A DNA stretch of 64,000 nucleotides from Nocardia neocaledoniensis. GTDB lineage: Bacteria; Actinomycetota; Actinomycetes; Mycobacteriales; Mycobacteriaceae. Of the stretch, positions 1 through 8,872 are shown piece after piece. The stretch's first letter is position 1. The number at the start of each line of letters is the position of its first letter. The notes below the pieces were generated by a model. It saw only the letters and a list, made by a program, of their open reading frames with translations, was not told the DNA's origin and ran no database searches. Position numbers and translations under genes: made by a program. The stretch is taken from positions 310,001 through 374,000 of the forward strand of contig NZ_QGTL01000003.1 of assembly GCF_003182135.1 (NCBI RefSeq), given 5' to 3'.

Positions 1-230
1 CCAGGCGGTCCTGCCACGCCTGAGCCTTTCTCTCAGCCGGGTATCAGCGGTGGACCTTCCGCGCCTGGCTCCTCCTCTCAGCCGGGGACCGGCGGTGGAC
101 CTTCCGTAGCTGGGCCTTTCTCCCAGCCGGGGACCGGCGGTGGACCTTCCACGTCAGGGTCCTTCCCCCAGCCGGGGACCGGCGGGGGCTCAGGCGCGCC
201 GGCGCCCCTCTCTCAGCCGGGCACGAGTGG
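1..230 (+). repeat. 45-bp in-frame tandem repeats coding a QPGTGGGPS-type 15-mer
   Basis: The CAGCCGGG core recurs at 34, 79, 124, 169 and 214, exactly 45 bp apart. It codes units of the form QPGTGGGPSxxGxxS. The sequence before position 34 fits a further copy, so the array probably continues to the left of the window. Copies differ mainly in the five codons after GGPS. The period is a multiple of three, so gain or loss of units would keep the frame. Confidence 0.85.
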
Positions 231-3200
231 TGGTCCGACGTCCGCGGATCCCCTCGCCGGTGGCCAGTCGGGGCTCCCCGCGCAGGGCGGGCCGACCGCC
301 CAGGCCGGTCCGTCCCTGCCGACCCGCACGCCTGCCCCGCCCTCGACCGGGTTCACTCCCCTCGGCACGAATCAGCGCCGGCTGCCCGACCTTCCACCCC
401 CGCCGCCGCTCCCCGACCCACCCGCGCGCCCACAGCAGACGGAGGCTCCGCCCCGCCTGACCGACCCGCGCGACACCTCGGCACGCCCGAGCACGCCCGC
501 CGATCGAGCGGACACGTCTTCACGTCCGGCCACGGCCGATGCGAGCCCCGCGCCGTCCACGGAACTGCCTCCGCGCCCGAGCGACCGGACATCCAATCAA
601 GCCACGGCCGATGCGACCCGCCTGCCGTCCACCGATCTGCCGCCGCACCCGAGCGACTCGCCATCGCGACAGGCCGGCGACGATGCGAGCCAGGCGCAGT
701 CCGCAGGGGTGCCTCCGCGCCCGGGCGACCCGGCATCGCATCAAGCCGCAGCCGACGCGGGCCGCGCGCCGTCCACGGAACCGCCGGCGCGCCCGACATC
801 GCATCAGCCCGCAGCCACCGACCCGACGCGCTCCCCCGATTCGGTGGACGAACCGGCGCGCCCGCACACCGGAGTGAACCCGCAGGCGGTGCCGCCTAGG
901 CTCACTGCCCCGGCTTCCACCGCACAGCAGAACCCGTCGATCACGTCTGGCGACGGGGCGCAGGCACCCCCGCAGGCAGCCAATCCTGCTGTCGGCCAAG
1001 ATGCTTCGTCGGCGACGGCGCCGACCAGCGGTGTGCCCGGCGCATGGTCGATGCCTGACGACGCCGCCGCCGAAATGAGCGCATCGAGCACCCCCGACGC
1101 GGCGCGACCCGGCACGAACTCGCTCACCGCGAGCGGCCCGGAGCAGCAACCGCGGAATCCGGCGGATGCCGCTGACAGCTCGACCGGCACCATCGGATCG
1201 TCGTCCACCCCCACGCAGACCGCGCCGTCCACCGATGGCTCCGTGGGCACGCCCGATCGAGTAGGCCGACACAGCCTCGACGAGACCCGGGGCGTCCCCG
1301 CGGGCGTGACCACGCCGCACCCGCCGTCATCCACGGACACCGGCGCCGCACCGTCTGCGACCGGCATCGCCGGCGGGCGCGTCTCGGCCCCCGCCGCGAC
1401 CGCGCCGGCCACGACGCCCCCTTCGCATGGCGGCATTCCGACCCAGGGGCCTGCCTCTGGCTCGGCGTCCACCGACGGCACCGGCCACCTGCCTCCGTCA
1501 TCCACCGCCGCGTCGACCGACGACCCCGCGCAGCGACTCCCTGCCACGGGCGCGGAGCACGCGCCCACGGAAACGCGAACTCCGACCGCGGATCTCGCGC
1601 AGACGGGCGCACCCACCGACGTGGCACAGCCGACCACGGACTCGTCACACACTGGCGCCACGCGAACAACACATGCGGGCGTTCCCTCCACCGGACCCTC
1701 GCAAGCAGGCACCGGCACACCGACCACCGGGCCCGCACAAGCGGGTTCGGGCACGGCGGGCGACCGGCAGGCTTTCCCGCCGGGCGATTACCGAAACGCC
1801 TATGCCACCGGCGGTTCCGCGGCGGGCTCGCCGTACAGCTCCGGTGTTCCGCAGCAGGCGCCCGGTCCCGATTCGCAGTCGCCGTATGCGACGCGGACGC
1901 CGGCTCACCCTGGTGCGCAGTACAACTCGATCCCGGGTGATCCGTCGCCCGGGGCGGGAGCTCCGGCCGACGCGCAGACCGAGATGTTCCGCCACGACGA
2001 CCCGCGTCTGCGGGCGGGGCAGAATCAGGCGCCGAGCGGGGACTATGCGCTGCCTGGACAGGCTCCGCAATCCGGTTACGGCTCCGGCGAATTCGCGCAA
2101 GCGACCCCGCACCAGCAGGCCAGCTCGCCCGAACACCCGATCCAGCGACCGGACGGCACCTGGGCGCAGCCTGTCGGCGGCCAGAGTCCGCAGGCGCCCG
2201 AACTCCCGATCCAACGGCCCGACGGCACCTGGGCGTACGCGGACGGCCGCCCGGCCCAGCCGCCGAACAGCGCGCCGCAGATGCAGCAGCTGCCGGACGG
2301 GACCTGGGTCCCGGTGACCGGCGCCGCGCAGTGGAATCAGCAGCCCGCCCAGCCGCAGTACCAGCAGCCCGGCCACGGGCAATGGGGCGCGACGCCGCAG
2401 CAGCACGGCTACCAGCCGCCCTCGCTGGACAACGTCCCGGTCAAGCGGGCGAAGAAGACACCGGGCAGCGGCTGGCGCAAAGCGGTGCACCATGTTTCGG
2501 GCGGCGCCATCAACCCCGGCATGTCCGCCGAGGAGCGGCGGCTGCAGGAACTGGTCGCGCGCATCCGCCAGCCCGTGCGCGGTGACTACCGGATCGCGGT
2601 GCTCTCGCTCAAGGGCGGTGTCGGCAAGACCACCACCACCATGGGTCTCGGCTCGATCTTCTCCTCGATCCGCGGTGACCGCGTGATCGCGGTCGACGCG
2701 AACCCAGACTTCGGCACCCTGTCGCAGCGCGTGCCGCTGCAGACCCGCTCCACGGTGCGCGATCTGCTGCTCGATCCGGCGATCCAGCGCTACTCCGATG
2801 TCCGCCGACACACCTCGCAGGGCTCGAGCCGACTGGAAGTGCTTGCCAGCGAACGTGATCCGGCCGCGTCGGAGGCCTTCAACGACGAGGAGTACCGGGC
2901 GGTCGCCCGGATCCTGCAGCGGTTCTACAACATCATCCTGACCGACTGCGGCACCGGCCTGATGCACTCCGCGATGAGCGGCGTGCTGGACCTGGCCCAC
3001 TCCCTGGTGCTGATCTCCTCGGCGGCGATCGACGGCGCCCGCAGCGCCGCCGCGACCCTGGACTGGCTGTCCCTGCACGGACACGACCATCTGGTCCGCA
3101 ACGCGGTCGTGGTGATCAACCTGCCGCGCGAGGGCTCCCCCAATGTCGGCGTCCAGCAGCTCCGCGAGTACTTCCTCTCGCGGTGCCGCGCCGTGCACAT

Positions 3201-3339
3201 CATCCCCTACGACGAGCACCTGTCCGAGGGCGCCGAGATCGACCTGCACCGCCTGCACAAGTCCACCAAGCGCGCCTACGTCGAGCTCGCGGCCACGGTG
3301 GCCGACGAATTCGGCGTCGACCACCGCCACTTCGGTTGA
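1..3339 (+). CDS. EspI-like Pro/Gly-rich protein with MinD/ParA ATPase domain (5' end outside window)
   Basis: The frame is open from the first base, so the start lies upstream of the window and this is a C-terminal part of at least 1112 residues. The first ~770 visible residues are low-complexity Pro/Thr/Ala/Gly sequence, opening with a 15-residue tandem repeat. Three RPDGTW/LPDGTW motifs follow (about 2146-2310). The last ~250 residues are a P-loop domain with the deviant Walker A motif KGGVGKTTTT (about 2611-2640) and a VDANPDFGTLSQ segment, typical of the MinD/ParA/SIMIBI class. A long Pro-rich N-terminus joined to a MinD-like domain beside ESX genes is the layout of mycobacterial EspI (Rv3876), which is tied to ATP-dependent control of ESX-1 secretion. 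Function by analogy only. Its stop lies 9 bp from the end of the convergent kinase gene. Confidence 0.85.
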   Translation, partial: PGGPATPEPFSQPGISGGPSAPGSSSQPGTGGGPSVAGPFSQPGTGGGPSTSGSFPQPGTGGGSGAPAPLSQPGTSGGPTSADPLAGGQSGLPAQGGPTAQAGPSLPTRTPAPPSTGFTPLGTNQRRLPDLPPPPPLPDPPARPQQTEAPPRLTDPRDTSARPSTPADRADTSSRPATADASPAPSTELPPRPSDRTSNQATADATRLPSTDLPPHPSDSPSRQAGDDASQAQSAGVPPRPGDPASHQAAADAGRAPSTEPPARPTSHQPAATDPTRSPDSVDEPARPHTGVNPQAVPPRLTAPASTAQQNPSITSGDGAQAPPQAANPAVGQDASSATAPTSGVPGAWSMPDDAAAEMSASSTPDAARPGTNSLTASGPEQQPRNPADAADSSTGTIGSSSTPTQTAPSTDGSVGTPDRVGRHSLDETRGVPAGVTTPHPPSSTDTGAAPSATGIAGGRVSAPAATAPATTPPSHGGIPTQGPASGSASTDGTGHLPPSSTAASTDDPAQRLPATGAEHAPTETRTPTADLAQTGAPTDVAQPTTDSSHTGATRTTHAGVPSTGPSQAGTGTPTTGPAQAGSGTAGDRQAFPPGDYRNAYATGGSAAGSPYSSGVPQQAPGPDSQSPYATRTPAHPGAQYNSIPGDPSPGAGAPADAQTEMFRHDDPRLRAGQNQAPSGDYALPGQAPQSGYGSGEFAQATPHQQASSPEHPIQRPDGTWAQPVGGQSPQAPELPIQRPDGTWAYADGRPAQPPNSAPQMQQLPDGTWVPVTGAAQWNQQPAQPQYQQPGHGQWGATPQQHGYQPPSLDNVPVKRAKKTPGSGWRKAVHHVSGGAINPGMSAEERRLQELVARIRQPVRGDYRIAVLSLKGGVGKTTTTMGLGSIFSSIRGDRVIAVDANPDFGTLSQRVPLQTRSTVRDLLLDPAIQRYSDVRRHTSQGSSRLEVLASERDPAASEAFNDEEYRAVARILQRFYNIILTDCGTGLMHSAMSGVLDLAHSLVLISSAAIDGARSAAATLDWLSLHGHDHLVRNAVVVINLPREGSPNVGVQQLREYFLSRCRAVHIIPYDEHLSEGAEIDLHRLHKSTKRAYVELAATVADEFGVDHRHFG

Positions 3340-3348
3340 GCGGAGTAG

Positions 3349-4821
3349 CTACTTCACCTCGCGCCGCAGGACCGGCAGGAGCTTGTCGAGCAGGACGGCC
3401 TCGCCCCCGGGCGACCAGTTCCGGACGACTTCGATGACGGCGGGATCGTCGACCACGATGATGGTGCTGTGCAACCGGATCAGGCTGCTCGAAATGCCGG
3501 CCATGCCGCCGCCGCCCGCTTTCGCGTCGCTGCGTAGCAGGACGAGGAACTCCAGCCCGTCGGGCGTTCCCATCGGCTCGAGCTCGCGCGCCAGGTCGGT
3601 GACTGCCTTGTCGCGTTCGGCCGCAGTGTCGTTCGCGTAGCGCGGGTCGTACCGGAACCCGAGGCCGGTCAGGAATTGTGTTGGACCGCTGGGGTGCATG
3701 TGCACGGCACTGCGGTCGTAGGAGGCGTATTCGGCCAAGGCGATCTGCCGCCCGAAGAATTGCGGATTGTCCGCTTTGGCCTGTGCGAGGCTGGTCGGTT
3801 TCGGTGCGGCGGTGGTGGTCGAGCCGACCGTCGATGCCTGGGGTGTCGCCGCCCCGGTCGACGACGGCTGCGACCAGACGATCGCGCCGAACGCGACGAC
3901 GGCCGCCAGCGCCGACCCGGCGACGGCAATCGGCCAGCGGGGTCTCGGCTGTGCCGAGGTGCGACCGGCAGCGGTCGGTCCGGTACCGGCCATGGCGGCG
4001 CGCAGTGCGTCGGTGAACTCCCGGCAGGTGCCGAAGCGCTCATCGGGCAGCTTGGCCATCGCCCGCGCCAGCACGTCGTCGACCGCGGGGGGTAGGTCTC
4101 GCCGAATATCGGTCGCCCGGGGTGGCGGCTCGTTCACATGCCCCATCATCACCACGGTCGGCACGGTGCCGATGAACGGATTGCGGCCGGTCAGTAGCCG
4201 GAAGAAGGAGCAGGCGAGGCTGTAGATGTCGGCGCGGTGATTCACCGGGCCGCCGAGCAGTTGTTCCGGCGAGGCGTAGGCCACCGTCGCGAGGAGGTCG
4301 CCGTCCTGGGTGAGTTCCTCGGTGTCGCTCATCGCCTTCGCGATCCCGAAGTCGGTCAGCAGGACCCGTTCTTCCTCGCCGGAGCGTGGCGAGAGCAGGA
4401 AGTTGGCGGGCTTCACGTCGCGATGCAACAGACCGCTTCGGTGCGCGTAGTCGAGGGCCTTGCCCACCTCGCTGACGATCCGCAAGGCACGATGCGGCGT
4501 CATCGACGCCGGGTCGTCCGACATCATCCGCGCCGCATCGGCTCCCGACACGTACTGCATCGCGATCCACAGCCGGCCCTGATCCTCGCCCCGGTTGTAG
4601 ACCGCGACGATATTCGGATGATCCAGGCCTGCCGCGAGATTGGCCTCACGCTCGAAGCGGGCACGGAATTCCCGGTCATCGGTGAAGCGCCGGGACAAGA
4701 CCTTGACCGCGTCGCGGCGGGGCAAGGTTGGATGAGCGGCCAGGTACACCGCGCCCATCCCGCCCTCTCCCAGCATCCGTTCGACCCGGTATCCGGCGAT
4801 CACTGTTCCCGGTACGGCCAC
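3349..4821 (-). CDS. PknB-type transmembrane Ser/Thr protein kinase with unknown extracytoplasmic domain
   Basis: 490 residues from a GTG start with a GAGAGG ribosome site. Residues 1-270 form a Hanks-type kinase: glycine loop GEGGMGAVY (18-26), ATP-binding K40, catalytic HRDVKPAN with D135, DFGIAKAM near 156 and a YASPEQ activation-segment end. A single membrane segment follows near residues 294-315. The ~170-residue outer part is not a PASTA repeat and I do not recognise it; it may sense something outside the membrane. The gene is third in an apparent operon after two exported paralogues (10 bp from the preceding stop), suggesting a kinase that works with those proteins. All catalytic residues are present, so it should be active. 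Confidence 0.9.
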   Translation of the reverse strand: MAVPGTVIAGYRVERMLGEGGMGAVYLAAHPTLPRRDAVKVLSRRFTDDREFRARFEREANLAAGLDHPNIVAVYNRGEDQGRLWIAMQYVSGADAARMMSDDPASMTPHRALRIVSEVGKALDYAHRSGLLHRDVKPANFLLSPRSGEEERVLLTDFGIAKAMSDTEELTQDGDLLATVAYASPEQLLGGPVNHRADIYSLACSFFRLLTGRNPFIGTVPTVVMMGHVNEPPPRATDIRRDLPPAVDDVLARAMAKLPDERFGTCREFTDALRAAMAGTGPTAAGRTSAQPRPRWPIAVAGSALAAVVAFGAIVWSQPSSTGAATPQASTVGSTTTAAPKPTSLAQAKADNPQFFGRQIALAEYASYDRSAVHMHPSGPTQFLTGLGFRYDPRYANDTAAERDKAVTDLARELEPMGTPDGLEFLVLLRSDAKAGGGGMAGISSSLIRLHSTIIVVDDPAVIEVVRNWSPGGEAVLLDKLLPVLRREVK

Positions 4822-4831
4822 AGCGTTCCTC

Positions 4832-6046
4832 TCAACTGTTGGTCAGCAACGCGTATTGGGCGGCCGCGCGCTGGCGCACGTCGGCGACTTGATCGCTGAC
4901 GACCTTCGCCACATAGCGTCCGTACCGCACCGTGCACGAGTACTTGCCTTGGCGAACGCGATCGTCCTGGCGACAAACGGTGTCCGGAACGCCGTCGGGA
5001 CCGGTGATGGCCTCGGTGTTGTCCGCGGTCATGTCCGCCTGCAGTGTCCGCGCGGCAGCGGCGTCGCGCGCACGCAGCAGGACCGTGGCCTCCAGGAATG
5101 CCACCCCATCGACGCCTGCTTCGTCGTACATCCGCCCCTTCACGGCTTGATCCTGCTGGACGACGATCGCGCCACGCCGGTTCAGCACCGCCACGTAGTT
5201 ACGATCGGAGCGGGGGAATCGTGGGTGCCGCGTACCGGTCTCGTTCAAGGCGACCCGCAAGAGACCGGACGCGTCGTCCTCGAGCCGGTAGATGTCGCGA
5301 TGCGACAGCGGCGGCAACGAATCCAGCAGGGGCAGTTGCTTACCCAGCACTCGCTCGGTCAACGTGGTCAACGCGGCGAGATCAGGCACGGATTCGAATG
5401 CGGTCAGATCGATCATGTACGCCCCGTGCGCCAAACGGGTGCCCAACGATCTGACCTCGGGCCGCCAGTGCGACCGTGCAGACGGATAGCCCGCGAGCTG
5501 GATGCGTGTGTTGTCCCCGGTGACGCCGAAATCCACCGCCTCGAACTCGGTGGCCGCCGCACCGGCGGCCGCCGCGTCGGGAAACTGGAACACCGCGATC
5601 GAGAAACCGACCGCGCCGCGCGCCGGGTCCAGATCGGCGGTTTCGGTAGCACCCGCGCTGACCTGGAGGCCGAAGGCGAGATGGTTGCGCTCGAGCACCC
5701 CTTGGAGATCCGGCTGCGCCGCGCGGGTGGTGTAGTCGGAGGGTTTGGCGATGGGTTTGAATCCGCGTCCGAACGCGATCCCGGCGTCCACTTCGTAGCC
5801 TGTCACGACGTTCCCGGCCAGGCGCATGATCGCCAGCTCCGTGCCGTTCTCGACGGTGTGCCGGTACGCGGACCGGAACTCGAGCGGCTCCACCGGGTAG
5901 TTGCCGATGTCGAACGGTCGCACGTCGACCTCACCAGGAACCGCGGCGCCCGGCACCGTCGCGGAAAAACCAACCGCACCGCACACCACCGTCACCGCCG
6001 CGACGACTGCGACGGCCGCGAATCGGGGATAGCGCGGGAGTCTCAT
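4832..6046 (-). CDS. Exported protein, paralogue of the adjacent lipoprotein (DUF7373-like)
   Basis: 404 residues. The frame is open further upstream, but that would overlap the preceding gene. ATG at 6046 lies 8 bp after that gene's stop, behind GAGGGG, and starts a clear signal peptide (Arg-rich start, then an Ala/Val-rich core to about residue 30). The only Cys in that stretch is not in a good lipobox, so the product is probably secreted or membrane-anchored rather than lipidated. It matches the upstream lipoprotein along its length: an (F/L)DxGxYPxxP motif after the signal peptide and a shared C-terminal QRxxAQYAxLxNS motif. This resembles a family of about 400-residue nocardial and mycobacterial lipoproteins (I believe DUF7373) of unknown function. 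It sits between its paralogue and the kinase gene. Confidence 0.75.
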   Translation of the reverse strand: MRLPRYPRFAAVAVVAAVTVVCGAVGFSATVPGAAVPGEVDVRPFDIGNYPVEPLEFRSAYRHTVENGTELAIMRLAGNVVTGYEVDAGIAFGRGFKPIAKPSDYTTRAAQPDLQGVLERNHLAFGLQVSAGATETADLDPARGAVGFSIAVFQFPDAAAAGAAATEFEAVDFGVTGDNTRIQLAGYPSARSHWRPEVRSLGTRLAHGAYMIDLTAFESVPDLAALTTLTERVLGKQLPLLDSLPPLSHRDIYRLEDDASGLLRVALNETGTRHPRFPRSDRNYVAVLNRRGAIVVQQDQAVKGRMYDEAGVDGVAFLEATVLLRARDAAAARTLQADMTADNTEAITGPDGVPDTVCRQDDRVRQGKYSCTVRYGRYVAKVVSDQVADVRQRAAAQYALLTNS

Positions 6047-6054
6047 CGTCCCCC

Positions 6055-7278
6055 TCACCTGCTGTTGACCAGAATGGCGTACTGCGCGCTGATGCGCTGC
6101 TGTGCGTCTCGCAGCCACGCGGAATGCACTGTCGCGGTAAAGCGATCGAAAGTTACTGAGCAGGTGTACTTTTCTGTCCCATCGGCTTGCCGCAGACTGC
6201 GGTTGCGGGCGCATCGTGCCTGCGGCAGCCCGGCCGGGGCATCCTCTCGCACCAGGTACTTTCCGACCGCGATGGCGGCGAGATATCGGCGCGCGCTGTC
6301 CGCGTCGCGAGCACGCACCAGCGTGGCTCCGCGATAGGCGACCCGATCGATGCCGTACTCCTCGTAAAGACCCGCGTAGCGCCGCGGGTCGCGGCGCAGG
6401 TGGAGGTCGGCGCGTGCGTCGTAGATTCCTCGCTGGACGGCGTCCTCGTCGCCGGTGGCTTCCGGCACCGTGCGGCGCAACAGCCCGTCGGTATCGAGCG
6501 GCATCGCGGCCAGCTGGTCGACCGGGGTCGGCCGGTATGGCGTGAGACGCTCGGACAACACGCCCAACGAGCCCTCGACGAGGCCGGTCAGCGAGGCCAG
6601 TTCCGTGATGCCGAGAGCCCGATTCTCGGGGTTCTCCGCCACCACGATCACCACGACCGCACCGATCACATGCCAGGCGGCCTGGGTCTGTTCCTTCGGT
6701 TGCCATGCGGACCGCGACGCGGGAAACCGCACCAACTGCACGGGCTCGCCCTGGCCGGTGTTGAAGCCGGCGTCGGCGAGCGCCGCCGCGCCGATCGCCG
6801 CCGCGGCGGCGTCGCGGTAGACCAGCCCCGCGTAGGACAGTGTCAGGCCGAGCTGCCCGCTGTACTCCGACGTCGCGCCCGAGGTGGCGAATCCCGCGAC
6901 GAATCCGGCCGAGGTGAGCGCGTCACCGCTGATCGGTTTCAGGCTCACCACACTGTGGATCCGCGGCGAGCTGTTCGTCTTCCCGTCCAGGAAGACGTTG
7001 GCCGAATAGTCCTCCAGCACAGTCAGCGACGGGTCCACGTCGGCGGGAAGCGGAAAGAACTCCGCCAGTCGTTGCGCCTCACGCACCCGGTGCAGCACCA
7101 TCCGATCGGTGCTCGCCGTGCCATAGTCGACGGGCTGCGTGGGGTAGACCCCCACATCGAGGAGTCCGAGGTCGACGGACGGTTCGTCGACCTCGCTGCC
7201 GCCGAAGCCCGAACATGCCGCGATCGACAGCGCCATCAGCGAACAGACAGCCGGAAGCCAGCGCCGTCGAACCCCCAT
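6055..7278 (-). CDS. Lipoprotein of a paralogous exported pair (DUF7373-like)
   Basis: 407 residues from ATG at 7278; a TTG one codon earlier is less likely. A short basic N-terminus and hydrophobic stretch end in a lipobox (SIAAC), predicting lipidation at the Cys near residue 23 and anchoring on the outer face of the membrane. After it comes LLDVGVYPTQPVDY, matching FDIGNYPVEPLEF in the next gene, and both end in an AQYAxLxNS motif. The pair probably arose by tandem duplication. No enzymatic motif is visible. First gene of the lipoprotein-exported protein-kinase operon. Confidence 0.8.
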   Translation of the reverse strand: MGVRRRWLPAVCSLMALSIAACSGFGGSEVDEPSVDLGLLDVGVYPTQPVDYGTASTDRMVLHRVREAQRLAEFFPLPADVDPSLTVLEDYSANVFLDGKTNSSPRIHSVVSLKPISGDALTSAGFVAGFATSGATSEYSGQLGLTLSYAGLVYRDAAAAAIGAAALADAGFNTGQGEPVQLVRFPASRSAWQPKEQTQAAWHVIGAVVVIVVAENPENRALGITELASLTGLVEGSLGVLSERLTPYRPTPVDQLAAMPLDTDGLLRRTVPEATGDEDAVQRGIYDARADLHLRRDPRRYAGLYEEYGIDRVAYRGATLVRARDADSARRYLAAIAVGKYLVREDAPAGLPQARCARNRSLRQADGTEKYTCSVTFDRFTATVHSAWLRDAQQRISAQYAILVNSR

Positions 7279-7388
7279 CAACCATCCCCCGTCGAGCTAT
7301 CGGCCTATCGGCCTCGCTGAGGCTAACACGGAGACCGGGCTTCTCGCTGCCCTGTAAGAGGCTGCGGGTCAGCCGGTTTCGCGGAGGC

Positions 7389-7889
7389 CTACCACTCCGG
7401 CAGCCTGCGACGGCCCGCGGTGACCTCGCGGACCAGGTCGTCGTAGGCGTCGGCGAGTTCGGCGAGGTGGTGCCAGGCGCTGTGCAGCATCTCGTCGTGG
7501 GCGGCCATGGTCATCAGGGCGTGGTGGGCGCGGACCGACGACTCGGCCAGGCGGTCGATGACCGCGCCGATGGTCTCGGTGTGCAGGGTGGCGCCGAGGC
7601 GGTGCTGCGGGACGCCGCGGTGTACCCAGTCGTCGATGGCGAGGACCAGTTCGGCTCGGCGGCAGTCGATCTCACGCATGACCACCGGATCGGTGTCGAC
7701 GAATCCGCCGCGGCCGACGATCCGCTTCTCGTGCAGCACCGCGAGATCGCGCGCGAACCACAGCAGCGGCCCGCCCACCACGCGGTGCCCGCGACACGCC
7801 CGGACGAGCAGATCGGAAAGTGGCAGTAGACCGGGTGACGCCGGTGGACCGGCGGGATCGACACACCGCAATGTGTCGGGGAAAGCCAT
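7389..7889 (-). CDS. DUF4254-like protein
   Basis: 166 residues using ATG at 7889, which has GGAGAG upstream; an in-frame start at 7943 would add 18 Arg-rich residues. The soluble helical protein contains LLRACRG-type and LHTETIGAVIDRLAESSVRAH segments and a C-terminal VTAGRRRLPEW. I recall this pattern from DUF4254 proteins common in Nocardia, often next to GntR-type regulators; the family has no established function. It is divergent from the GntR gene with 170 bp between them, so the two may share control. Confidence 0.65.
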   Translation of the reverse strand: MAFPDTLRCVDPAGPPASPGLLPLSDLLVRACRGHRVVGGPLLWFARDLAVLHEKRIVGRGGFVDTDPVVMREIDCRRAELVLAIDDWVHRGVPQHRLGATLHTETIGAVIDRLAESSVRAHHALMTMAAHDEMLHSAWHHLAELADAYDDLVREVTAGRRRLPEW

Positions 7890-8009
7890 TACTACCGTGG
7901 AACTCTCCGCACCAGCCACGTTGCCTCGCCGTCGTCGCCGCACAGCACCGGATCAGGACGTTCATTACAATAAACCTCGCAAGCTCACTGTCAAGCATTA
8001 CTCGGCCGT

Positions 8010-8040
8010 AGGTAACCCAGACGAGTACACTTCGTTACCT
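8010..8040. promoter_or_regulatory. Inverted repeat, candidate operator of the GntR regulator
   Basis: AGGTAAC at 8010-8016 and its exact complement GTTACCT at 8034-8040 form a 7-bp inverted repeat with a 17-bp spacer. It lies about 20 bp before the GntR start, in the intergenic region shared with the divergent DUF4254-like gene. The symmetry and place suit autoregulation. The half-site spacing is wider than in many HutC-type operators, so this is a candidate only. Confidence 0.45.
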
Positions 8041-8059
8041 GCACGACCTACCGAGGAGC

Positions 8060-8872
8060 ATGATGGCGGACGGTCCGACCTACCTCCGGATCGCAGACCT
8101 CCTCCGCGAGGAGATCCGCGCGGGCACGTGGAAACCGGGCGACCGGCTGCCCAGCCATTCCGAGCTGGCCGAGCAGATGCAGGTCTCGATCACCACCTCG
8201 CGCAACGCGATCCAGGTGCTCGTCGCCGAAAACCTCGTCTACACAGCGACTTCCCGCGGCACCATCGTCCGAAACCAGGAAGTGCTGGAATCGGTGGTCA
8301 CCGACCACATCCGCCCGGACCGGCCGCGCTCGGCGCACGACATCTTCGAGGAGATCGCGCGCGCGGCCAACCGCGAGCCGACCAAGGAATTCAGCACCAG
8401 GATGGAGCCCGCCGACGATCAGGTCGCGCACTGGCTCGGCGTTCCCGTCGACTCCTGGGTGCTGGCCCGCACCGTGGTGCAGTACCTGGACAACGAACCG
8501 TGGTCCTGGGAGGTGAGTTTCTACCCACGCGATCTCGCCGAAGCGGCGAGCATCGACTCCCCCCATGACATTCCCGAAGGCACCACCCGTCGCCTGGCCG
8601 ACCGCGGCTACGGCGAGACGGCCCACCGTGACACCCTGGCCGCGCGCCCCGCGACCGCCGAAGAGGCGGCCGTGCTCGGCGTCGCCACCGGCACCGTCCT
8701 GCTCGATCACCTGCGTATCGGCGCCAACCACGAACGGGTCACCCGGGCGACCCGGCATCGTTCCCTGGCCGGCCGCAACCGGCTGGCCTATCAGCTCGGC
8801 GACGCGGCGGGCACCGCCGTCATCGCCCACACCCTCGGCATCGCACCCGGATCCGCCGTCGCATTGCCATGA
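8060..8872 (+). CDS. GntR-family regulator with UTRA ligand domain (HutC type)
   Basis: 270 residues. Two ATGs stand together; the second (8063) is better placed behind GAGGAG (8053-8058). Residues ~5-70 form a GntR winged helix-turn-helix (YLRIADLLREEIRAGTW, PGDRLPS, then SITTSRNAIQVL and a wing ending SRGTIVRN). The rest fits a UTRA effector-binding fold, with ARTVVQYLDNEPWSWEVSFY and a C-terminal half typical of HutC members. The ligand is unknown. Its stop overlaps the start of the GNAT gene (ATGA), so the two are translationally coupled. Confidence 0.88.
   Translation: MMADGPTYLRIADLLREEIRAGTWKPGDRLPSHSELAEQMQVSITTSRNAIQVLVAENLVYTATSRGTIVRNQEVLESVVTDHIRPDRPRSAHDIFEEIARAANREPTKEFSTRMEPADDQVAHWLGVPVDSWVLARTVVQYLDNEPWSWEVSFYPRDLAEAASIDSPHDIPEGTTRRLADRGYGETAHRDTLAARPATAEEAAVLGVATGTVLLDHLRIGANHERVTRATRHRSLAGRNRLAYQLGDAAGTAVIAHTLGIAPGSAVALP

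Noticed and set aside
6047..6706. Longer start for the second exported protein
   Set aside because: It would overlap the preceding lipoprotein gene by ~650 bp and bury the signal peptide seen right after ATG 6046.
7890..7943. 18-residue Arg-rich N-terminal extension of the DUF4254-like protein
   Set aside because: ATG at 7889 has a GGAGAG site upstream and gives the family-like start; the extension would eat into the divergent promoter region.
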